Under the pieces are notes generated by a model. It did no database searches and had not been told where the DNA came from. It saw nothing but the letters and a program-made list of their open reading frames with translations. DNA of 12,078 bases from NCBI GenBank assembly GCA_001821795.1, contig MHOB01000055.1:454-12531 (forward strand). Direction: 5' to 3'. Position 1 is the first letter of the stretch. Each line of letters opens with the position of its first letter. The translations under genes and the position numbers were made by a program. Source of the DNA: Candidatus Ryanbacteria bacterium RIFCSPLOWO2_12_FULL_47_9c. GTDB taxonomy: Bacteria; Patescibacteriota; Minisyncoccia; Ryanbacterales; GWA2-47-10b. This document shows positions 1 to 5,854 of this stretch, piece after piece.

Positions 1-176
1 AACGCGAACATACATGGGGTATTAATATTTATCCAGAAAAATCTGGCGATGACTTTATCGAATTTGATTCAATGATCAACCTGAAACCCGGTTTTGGAAA
101 CCGCTCGCGCGGAGTAGAAAATCCTGATATTAGAAAAAAAATTATTTCAATAGTAGGCTCCATCGTTGTTCAATAA
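1..176 (+). CDS. 3' end of a DUF5674-like small protein (partial)
   Basis: An open frame enters from the left edge and ends at TAA 174-176, giving 57 visible residues; the 5' part is missing. The tail contains WGINIYPEKSGDDFIEFDS, then INLKPGFGNRSRGVEN and a short basic helix. From memory this matches the C-terminal half of DUF5674, a family of about 100 residues common in Patescibacteria and of unknown function; I have not verified this by search. No membrane segment is visible in the part shown. The next gene's first possible ATG directly abuts the stop codon, which suggests co-transcription. A 6-bp inverted repeat at 89-103 falls in the conserved part of the tail and is probably just codon sequence. 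Confidence 0.6.
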   Translation, partial: REHTWGINIYPEKSGDDFIEFDSMINLKPGFGNRSRGVENPDIRKKIISIVGSIVVQ

Positions 177-512
177 ATGATTGTGCCACAAAAAACTATG
201 TCTCTAGAAAGATGGCGCGCGTTGAGCATCGAAGAACAGCTCGGCAACATTGGAAGCGAAGTGAGCCGTGCCGGGCACTGGCAAAGAAAAGATCAAAAAA
301 CATTTTGGGGCGCGGTTGAACGCGCGCTTGAGCTTTTTGATTTAACACTTGCTGACCCGCGCTGGCACGGTGCCAAGAAACGGGAAATTGCTCGAGCGCG
401 GGAAGTATTTTGCGATGCCGTGTATGGCGGCCGTGAATACGGCACAACTTTTGAAAATCTCCTGCCCTATTTTGACCAGTTTGCACTGGTCGCGCGCCTC
501 CGCCCGCTTTAG
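177..512 (+). CDS. Conserved Patescibacteria hypothetical protein, about 104-111 aa
   Basis: This small soluble protein has no signal peptide or membrane segment. The core reads MSLERWRALSIEEQLGNIGSE, then SRAGHW, then AVERALELFDLTLADPRW, an Arg/Lys-rich stretch, and EVFCDAVYGGREY. I recognise the pattern as a recurrent small family in Candidate Phyla Radiation genomes, usually annotated only as hypothetical; its biochemical role is unknown to me. It is predicted mainly helical. The start is ambiguous: ATG 177 abuts the previous stop, but relatives as I remember them begin at MSLERW, which would put the start at ATG 198 (104 aa). Neither ATG has a Shine-Dalgarno sequence. The gene ends with TAG 510-512, 40 bases before the RtcB-like gene. 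Confidence 0.75.
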   Translation: MIVPQKTMSLERWRALSIEEQLGNIGSEVSRAGHWQRKDQKTFWGAVERALELFDLTLADPRWHGAKKREIARAREVFCDAVYGGREYGTTFENLLPYFDQFALVARLRPL

Positions 513-548
513 GTCGCTCACGGCATTTAAAGGATAATGCGTTATACA
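508..548 (+). promoter_or_regulatory. Possible weak promoter upstream of the RtcB-like gene
   Basis: The 40-base gap 513-552 is one of only three real gaps in the window. It holds GATAAT at 533-538, five of six matches to the -10 consensus, and an AT-rich TTATACAT at 542-549. The best -35 candidate is TTTAGG at 508-513, with a long 19-base spacer and a poor match. AAAGGA at 529-534 lies about 18 bases before the ATG, too far for a normal ribosome binding site. If this promoter is used, the message would have a leader of eight bases or fewer. The call is weak. Confidence 0.25.
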
Positions 549-552
549 TATC

Positions 553-1959
553 ATGACATTTTCTTGTGACAATATTAGCGAGCCGGAGATTCGGGCGAAG
601 CTTGAGAAAATTTCGCGCGTTAAAAGTATTGTTGCGGGACCGTTGTGTCTGCCAAATATTCACCCGAAACGCGGGCTTGAGGCGCCACCGCAATTTGTGG
701 CGGCAACTTCTGGTACGATTGTGCCACAGCTTACAGCACCTGCCATGAATTGCGGCATGAGTGTTTTTACCACAAATCTTACGAAAGAAGATTTTTCTCC
801 GGAGTTTTTGAAAAAATTTGCTGCGCGTCTCCGTGCACAGGTTGCGCCACGCGTCAGCAAAACTCGCGCGCTTCTTTACTGGCTCGGAATCCTAGACGTC
901 GGACGTCTAGGATTGTACGATCTTTTAAAAAACGAACTGGAAGATTTTTTTATAAACGGCGCAGAGGCCGCGATCAAAAAATATAATTTGCCGGAGTCGG
1001 AACTGGATCATATTGAGTATCGCGGATGTGTTTTGAGCGAAGAAGAAAGACGTGCGATCAACCTCAAAACACTCGTCCCCCGCTCAAGCTACACAAACGG
1101 ACGCCACGAGATGGGATATAATTTCGGCGGCAATCATTTTCTTGAGATTCACGCAGTTGAAAAAATACTCGACAAAGACCTCGCCCTGAGATCCGATCTC
1201 AGGGAAGGACAGCTGGTTATGATGTATCACGGAGGAGGCGGGCATGCTACGTACCACTTGGGCAGATACTTTGCGCACAGAGAAAAAAATACGCGCGCTG
1301 AAAGATTTGTGCTCTTTTGGCTAAAACTCTTATTTCATTTTGGGTCATCAGACGGCATTAAAAACTTCCGCGCGCGCTGGAATGCATATTTTTCGCATAA
1401 ACCATTTCCCGAAATCCCTGCCGACTCCACCGAAGGCAAGCGCCTCTGGCAATCCATACAAATCGCACTTAATTACGGCTACGCGTTTCGAGTGGCGCTT
1501 CTGAAACGCATAAATGATGCCCTCCCGCCCAAGGCGGGCAAGGCCACTGGCGAAGCACATTTTCTGTGGGACGCCGCGCACAACTCTATTACACTTGAGA
1601 ATGTGGACGGTAGAATGTTGATGGTGCACAGGCAGGACGCGATGCGAGTTTTTTCTGACAAGCCAGTGATGATTGCTGGAAATTACAATACGTTATCATG
1701 TATCGGCATGGGTTCTGCTGGTGCGGCAAAAACATTTTGGTCCTGCACGCCAAGTGCCGCCAAAACCATTGAAAAACGAGCACAAACGCCCAATCCGGAG
1801 CACTACACTCTTGTCTCTAAACGCAAAAATCCCGACCTAAAAAAAATCGACCACATCGCAAGCGATGGCCTTTTTGCAGTCGTGCAGGAACTTGAAAAAG
1901 AAGATATCATAAAACCAATCGCCTTACTGCGGCCACTTGGCGGAATTAAGGGACACTGA
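553..1959 (+). CDS. Divergent RtcB-family protein, probable loss of ligase nucleophile
   Basis: This 468-residue cytoplasmic protein has the length and motif order of RtcB, the GTP/Mn-dependent RNA ligase that joins 2',3'-cyclic phosphate to 5'-OH ends in RNA repair and tRNA splicing. Visible in order: LPNIHPKRG (33-41, usually PDVH), APAMNCGM (62-69, usually VDIxCGM), FGGNHFLE (191-198), HGGGG (226-230, usually HSGSR), ALNYGYAFR (305-313), DAAHN (340-344) and HRQDA (359-363, usually HRKGA). The metal ligands Cys67, His195, His226 and His343 are kept. Ala64 replaces the Asp ligand, and SCTPSAAK (397-404) replaces the canonical CHGAGR segment, so the histidine that becomes guanylylated is Thr399. 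Ordinary RtcB ligation is therefore doubtful; it may be a pseudoenzyme or a different nucleotidyl chemistry. Three palindromes lie in frame in loop regions. The start is the only good ATG; there is no close Shine-Dalgarno. The frame is intact, so it is not an obvious pseudogene. Confidence 0.85.
   Translation: MTFSCDNISEPEIRAKLEKISRVKSIVAGPLCLPNIHPKRGLEAPPQFVAATSGTIVPQLTAPAMNCGMSVFTTNLTKEDFSPEFLKKFAARLRAQVAPRVSKTRALLYWLGILDVGRLGLYDLLKNELEDFFINGAEAAIKKYNLPESELDHIEYRGCVLSEEERRAINLKTLVPRSSYTNGRHEMGYNFGGNHFLEIHAVEKILDKDLALRSDLREGQLVMMYHGGGGHATYHLGRYFAHREKNTRAERFVLFWLKLLFHFGSSDGIKNFRARWNAYFSHKPFPEIPADSTEGKRLWQSIQIALNYGYAFRVALLKRINDALPPKAGKATGEAHFLWDAAHNSITLENVDGRMLMVHRQDAMRVFSDKPVMIAGNYNTLSCIGMGSAGAAKTFWSCTPSAAKTIEKRAQTPNPEHYTLVSKRKNPDLKKIDHIASDGLFAVVQELEKEDIIKPIALLRPLGGIKGH
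888..914. repeat. Perfect 27-base palindrome inside the RtcB-like gene
   Basis: Arms AATCCTAGACGTC (888-900) and GACGTCTAGGATT (902-914) are perfect reverse complements around a single G. In frame it encodes residues 112-121, ILDVGRLGL with the preceding Gly, between two helical-looking stretches with no RtcB catalytic motif. Thirteen perfect pairs with a one-base centre are hard to explain by protein constraint alone. Confidence 0.85.
1184..1204. repeat. Perfect 21-base palindrome inside the RtcB-like gene
   Basis: Arms CCCTGAGATC (1184-1193) and GATCTCAGGG (1195-1204) are perfect reverse complements around a single C. In frame it encodes residues 211-218 (ALRSDLRE), in the loop between the NHFLEIH and YHGGGG motifs. 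The architecture matches the palindrome at 888-914 but the sequence differs. Confidence 0.8.
1524..1538. repeat. Short GC-rich inverted repeat inside the RtcB-like gene
   Basis: CCCGCC (1524-1529) and GGCGGG (1533-1538) pair across a CAA centre. It encodes PPKAG, residues 325-329, in the loop before DAAHN. From memory, GC-rich repeats of the type CCCGCC..GGCGGG are scattered widely in Parcubacteria genomes, within and between genes. With six-base arms it is weaker evidence than the other two. Confidence 0.5.
1948..1953 (+). promoter_or_regulatory. Possible ribosome binding site for the TMTC-like gene
   Basis: AAGGGA lies inside the last codons of the RtcB-like gene, 10 bases before ATG 1964. 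It supports ATG 1964 over the in-frame upstream TTG at 1937, which would overlap the RtcB-like gene by 23 bases. Few other starts in the window have anything similar. Confidence 0.35.
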
Positions 1960-1963
1960 TTTC

Positions 1964-3625
1964 ATGACGCATATACTATATAAAAAATACGCGCCGCTTT
2001 TTATCCTCGTCGGCGCAGGGCTCTTACTCTACGGCAACACAACATCATTTGGGATCGTCGCTCTTGATGATAGTAAATACGTCATTGCAAACTATCCGTT
2101 CAACCGCGATATTTCAAACATAGCAACGGCATTTCGTGTTGATATTGATTACCCGAGTGGCTACTCAATATACTATCGCCCGTTTCAGGCAATCTCTCAT
2201 ATTATAGACGCGCAATTAAGCGGAGCGGCACCGTGGGCATTCCATGTTACAAATATTATTCTCCATATTGCGAATACGATCCTGCTCTTTTCGGTCTTTC
2301 AAAAACTGGGTCATGAGCGCATTCAATCTTTTGTTTTTTCTCTTCTCTTTCTCGTGCATCCGGCGGTTACCGGAGCGACTGCGTGGATTCCCGGGCGAGT
2401 AGATACAATTCTTGCGCTTTTTACGCTTGCGTCGTTTTACTTTTTTATCCGTTTCTGCGAGCAAAAGAAAGCGCGCGATCTCGTTTTCCATGCGATTTTT
2501 CTTGCTTTTGCATTTTTCTCAAAGGAACTCGCGATTGTCATCCCTCCGCTCATGGCGTTTTACTTCTTTATCCATCAAAAGAAAATCAAGTATAAAAACA
2601 TAGCTCTGCTTGTCGGAGTCTGGATTTTTGTCTTTCTCACCTGGTTTATCCTATGGCGTACCGTTGCAGGAGGCACAGGTTCATTGCCATTTACAAGAAT
2701 CGCCAAATTGATAATCGCAAACAGCAGCGCATTTCTTCTGTATCTCGGGAAAATGCTTTTGCCTTTTAATCTTTCCGCGCTTCCCACACTCCAAGATTCT
2801 TCACTCTGGTATGGCATCGTGACACTTATTCTTTTAATTCTTGGGGTTTTGACTGGGATTCGGCGAATTTCATTTGTGATATTTGGAACGGCATGGGTAT
2901 TCCTTTTTCTAGCGCCATCTTTCTATACTGACGACCCGTCGTCGGTATCAATCTTTATGGAACATCGGGCGTATCTACCGCTCATTGGCTTTCTCTTCAT
3001 TGTCCAAGAGATAAAATATGTAAAATCAAGGTACGCACTTATCGTAGCAACAATTATTATCTTCATCTACGCCGGAATTGCGTACAGCCACAGTCTCAAT
3101 TTTCGAGATCGTCTTTCTTTCTGGGCACACGCAGCCCAATCATCCCCAACGCTTCCAAAAGCGCATAATGGCTTCGGGGCCGCCCTCTATCTTCAAGGCA
3201 GAAACGCAGAGGCAGAAACAGAATATAAAAAAGCAATCGAACTCAACGATAACGAATGGCGAGTTCATAATAATCTCGGGCTTCTCTACATGGACCGAAA
3301 AGAACTTGAAGCGGCTGAAAAAGAATTTCAAAAAGAGCTTGAAGTCTACCCGCTCAATGCTGACGCGCATTTGAACCTTGGTGTGTTATACTATGGTTAT
3401 CGGCAAGACTACGAGAAGGGCCGCGAACATTGGGAAAAAGCGCTCGCGCTTAATCCTGTCTCTTCCCAAGCGCACGAGTACCTCGCGGCCTATTATTACC
3501 AACAAACAGGAAACATCGAGGAAAGCATCCGCCACATTAAGGAAGCATTAAGAATAAGCGGGCGCGTACAACCGGCTCTTGAAAAAATATTAAAAGAATA
3601 TGAACGCAATAGAATCAATCGGTGA
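1964..3625 (+). CDS. TMTC-like GT-C membrane glycosyltransferase with C-terminal TPR domain
   Basis: The 553-residue product has two parts. Residues 1 to about 385 are polytopic membrane with roughly ten hydrophobic segments. Residues about 395-531 hold four TPR repeats (for example AHNGFGAALYLQGRNAEAE and VHNNLGLLYMDRKELEAAE). The membrane part carries features of the TMTC/PMT-like GT-C group: an Asp-Asp pair in the first loop (LDDSKYVIANY, residues 35-36), HPAVTGATAWIPGRVD (132-146), FFSKELA with Lys-Glu at 187-188, and EHRAYLPLIGF (333-343). Known relatives transfer mannose or other sugars from polyprenyl-phosphate donors to Ser/Thr or to glycans on the outer face of the membrane, with the TPRs facing outward to hold acceptor. 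The sugar and acceptor here are unknown. ATG 1964 follows the RtcB-like stop by four bases. The 3' end overlaps the next gene by 26 bases, implying coupling. Confidence 0.8.
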   Translation: MTHILYKKYAPLFILVGAGLLLYGNTTSFGIVALDDSKYVIANYPFNRDISNIATAFRVDIDYPSGYSIYYRPFQAISHIIDAQLSGAAPWAFHVTNIILHIANTILLFSVFQKLGHERIQSFVFSLLFLVHPAVTGATAWIPGRVDTILALFTLASFYFFIRFCEQKKARDLVFHAIFLAFAFFSKELAIVIPPLMAFYFFIHQKKIKYKNIALLVGVWIFVFLTWFILWRTVAGGTGSLPFTRIAKLIIANSSAFLLYLGKMLLPFNLSALPTLQDSSLWYGIVTLILLILGVLTGIRRISFVIFGTAWVFLFLAPSFYTDDPSSVSIFMEHRAYLPLIGFLFIVQEIKYVKSRYALIVATIIIFIYAGIAYSHSLNFRDRLSFWAHAAQSSPTLPKAHNGFGAALYLQGRNAEAETEYKKAIELNDNEWRVHNNLGLLYMDRKELEAAEKEFQKELEVYPLNADAHLNLGVLYYGYRQDYEKGREHWEKALALNPVSSQAHEYLAAYYYQQTGNIEESIRHIKEALRISGRVQPALEKILKEYERNRINR

Positions 3626-4439
3626 ACTCCGCAAAAAACTGCAGGAAGAAAAAGTAAATCCGGTGGGCTGGAAACGCCCATGGGGCTATAAAACTTTTCA
3701 GCGCGGGCCGTCAATTTATATCACGCGTCTTCTTCTTCCGTTTCCGATAAAGCCAAATCACGTTACGTTTGCGGGCCTCGTTCTCGGCATTACCGGCTGC
3801 TTGTTCGTTCTCCAGTTTGAATGGTATCTGAAAATCACCGGCATTGTTTTGCTTTACTTTCATCTTCTTGCAGATCGCGTGGATGGTGAGATTGCCCGAT
3901 ACAAGGAAATTCACTCTTTGCAGGGAATTTTTTGGGACCATATTAACCACCTCGTCATCCCTCCTTTATTTTGGCTCTCCCTTGTTTTTGGTCTTTCAAG
4001 AATCACCATATTCCAAATGCGTTATCTTTTTCTCGTGGGGGCGCTCGGAGCGCTTGCGCTCGCGGTAATCCGCGTTGTTCACAGTCTTCCCGCACAAATT
4101 TATGCGAAAAAATTCTTAAAGTATCGCGCGGTCTTCCAGCTCGAAAGCACACAGGCCAAAATTGGTAATGATGTCACACGGCCTAGAAAAACTTCCGTAC
4201 TTATCAATTTTATCCGCCCACTTCATCAACTGCAAGATTTTTTTACAATCATTATACTAACAGCTTTGATTCTTGTATTCGAACGAATATTTTTCCTTGA
4301 CTATATATTCCACGTGCCACTCACCTACTTTATCTTTATTGCGAGTGCGCTTTTTGTACTCTTCGCGCTTGAAAATATAATTAAAAAATCCCGCTCGGTT
4401 GAGCAAGACATACTAAAAATCGCATCAAGTGAATATTGA
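3600..4439 (+). CDS. CDP-alcohol phosphatidyltransferase family membrane enzyme
   Basis: The 279-residue polytopic membrane protein carries the family signature D-x2-D-G-x2-A-R-x8-G-x3-D-x3-D in near-complete form: Asp92, Asp95, Gly96, Ala99, Arg100, Gly109 and Asp113 are all in place (ADRVDGEIARY, then GIFWDHINH). The final Asp, the presumed base that activates the acceptor alcohol, is His117. Family members move a phosphatidyl or phospho-alcohol group from a CDP-linked donor to an alcohol, releasing CMP, within the membrane. The N-terminal GWKRPWGYKTFQRG and PIKPNHVTFAGL are typical of the amphipathic entry and first membrane helix. About six hydrophobic segments are visible. It sits between two GT-C genes, suggesting it makes a lipid or headgroup for the same glycan pathway. 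Its start lies 26 bases inside the preceding gene and it ends in TGATG with the next. Confidence 0.88.
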   Translation: MNAIESIGELRKKLQEEKVNPVGWKRPWGYKTFQRGPSIYITRLLLPFPIKPNHVTFAGLVLGITGCLFVLQFEWYLKITGIVLLYFHLLADRVDGEIARYKEIHSLQGIFWDHINHLVIPPLFWLSLVFGLSRITIFQMRYLFLVGALGALALAVIRVVHSLPAQIYAKKFLKYRAVFQLESTQAKIGNDVTRPRKTSVLINFIRPLHQLQDFFTIIILTALILVFERIFFLDYIFHVPLTYFIFIASALFVLFALENIIKKSRSVEQDILKIASSEY

Positions 4440-5854
4440 TGAGGGCTTCCGTATATTTACCACTCATTGCAATTACTTCTTTCGCTCTATTTCTCGCCCT
4501 ATACCGTTTGGGCGATCCGCCTCTTATTGACTACGACGAGGCAACTTATGCGCAAGTCCTGCACGAGAGCATAGCCCACAGCAATTTTTTCACTTTTACA
4601 AAGGGTGGCTCGCCATGGATTGATAAACCGCCGCTCTCTTTTTTGTTGATGGGCGCGAGTACCGCAATACTCGGCGAAGATGAATTCGCCATGCGCCTGC
4701 CCGCAGCACTCTTGACAGTAGGATCAATCTTTCTGCTTTGGCTCATAGCGCGACGACTTACATCAGATAAAATTACCGCCTTCGCCGCGAGTTTCATTCT
4801 AGCAACAACACTCCCTTTTCTTGAAGCGGGCCGGCAAGTTCGGCTTGATATGGGAGTTGTTTTTTCTGTGCTCTTGGCAACATACTGTTTTCTTAAAAGT
4901 TTCGATAATAAAAAATGGCTTCTTGGGTTCTGGACATCAATTGCGTTCGGATTTCTTTTCAAAAGTGTGCTGGCATTTCTTGCTATCATACCAATCACGG
5001 CGGTATTTTCTTTTACGTATCGGCAATGGAACTGGCTCAAGTCGCGATGGTTCTGGGCCGGTGCAATTCTTTTTTTAGTAATCGTTATACCGTGGCTTCT
5101 CTACCAGCATTCTATCTACGGCCCTACATTCTGGCAGTCATTCATCGGTTTTCAGTTAAGGCATTTGCAGCCAATCATAGGAGAGCAACAAGCTGGTTAT
5201 TGGTATTATGTAAAAATTCTCTTGTCGGTCCAGCCATGGATTAATCTTTTCATTATCTCGTGCGTGTGGCTTATCATAACTTTACCGCGCTCAAGACAAA
5301 AAATAGCGAGCGCTGTAATTGTAATTTTTATTTTTATTTTCTTTGAAATCGCACAGTCAAAATTAGGCTACTATCTCTTGCCTCTATATCCATTTATGGC
5401 CCTCTCTATAGCACTGACACTGGCACCGATTTTAAAAAATAGCTCGAATTATAGAACTACAGCAAGAGTGCTTGCTATAGCAATTGGTATCTACGCCGCC
5501 GCATCAGCTGTTTTGAATATCCAAGCACCGCAAAAAAGAGATTTACTGCTTAGATACAGCGACGCTGTAACAACTAGAGACATCGCGCTAGACGAAAAAT
5601 ATATTGGCAAATTTCTAGCGCGCGAGAAAATCCCGGTTTATCTCTATAAGTGGCCCTACCACGAAACACTTTATTATTACGGCAATGCGCCAGAGCTTAT
5701 CACAGTTACACAGTCGAAGCAGCCAACAGATCCACCGTATTTCTTAGTCATACCAACCGATTTCGTGACATCAAACCAAGTTCGTTTTAATTCTGTCTCT
5801 GTCGAATTTATATATCAAGGCCCGATCGGCACGCTATTTCGCACGAAAAACTAA
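4439..5854 (+). CDS. ArnT/PMT-like GT-C glycosyltransferase
   Basis: This 471-residue integral membrane protein has about ten or more hydrophobic segments and a C-terminal soluble portion from about residue 370. The catalytic loop is recognisable: IDYDEATYAQVL with Asp33-Glu34 as the likely acidic pair, followed by WIDKPPLSFLLMG (Lys63). FAMRLPAALL (84-93) and SKLGYYLLPLYPFMAL (307-322, compare KLPHYLLPLYP) complete the ArnT/PMT_2 pattern. Relatives transfer aminoarabinose, mannose or similar sugars from undecaprenyl phosphate to lipid A, lipids or proteins on the outer face of the membrane. The exact substrate cannot be read from sequence. ATG 4439 overlaps the previous stop by one base in TGATG; an upstream TTG at 4436 would add one residue and is less likely. 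Its stop overlaps, in CTAA, the stop of the convergent gene. Confidence 0.87.
   Translation: MRASVYLPLIAITSFALFLALYRLGDPPLIDYDEATYAQVLHESIAHSNFFTFTKGGSPWIDKPPLSFLLMGASTAILGEDEFAMRLPAALLTVGSIFLLWLIARRLTSDKITAFAASFILATTLPFLEAGRQVRLDMGVVFSVLLATYCFLKSFDNKKWLLGFWTSIAFGFLFKSVLAFLAIIPITAVFSFTYRQWNWLKSRWFWAGAILFLVIVIPWLLYQHSIYGPTFWQSFIGFQLRHLQPIIGEQQAGYWYYVKILLSVQPWINLFIISCVWLIITLPRSRQKIASAVIVIFIFIFFEIAQSKLGYYLLPLYPFMALSIALTLAPILKNSSNYRTTARVLAIAIGIYAAASAVLNIQAPQKRDLLLRYSDAVTTRDIALDEKYIGKFLAREKIPVYLYKWPYHETLYYYGNAPELITVTQSKQPTDPPYFLVIPTDFVTSNQVRFNSVSVEFIYQGPIGTLFRTKN

Noticed and set aside
89..103. CGGTTT-TGG-AAACCG hairpin in the first partial gene
   Set aside because: Short arms within a conserved protein segment (PGFGNR); likely coincidence.
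196..693. 165-residue open frame on the minus strand across the first small gene
   Set aside because: It overlaps two well-supported plus-strand genes, has no recognisable motif and looks like a composition shadow.
1937..1963. Upstream TTG start for the TMTC-like gene (similar TTG extensions at 4436, 6915 and 9148)
   Set aside because: In each case an ATG at a compact junction (four-base gap, TGATG or ATGA) is better supported, and the extra residues do not fit the families.
4546..5040. 164-residue open frame antisense to the ArnT-like gene
   Set aside because: Shadow of a gene with clear GT-C motifs; Ser/Arg/Lys-rich with no family resemblance.
5584..5622. Nine-base inverted repeat CGCGCTAGA / TCTAGCGCG with a 21-base loop in the ArnT-like gene
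   Set aside because: The loop is long, it lies in ordinary coding sequence, and nothing nearby suggests regulation or insertion.
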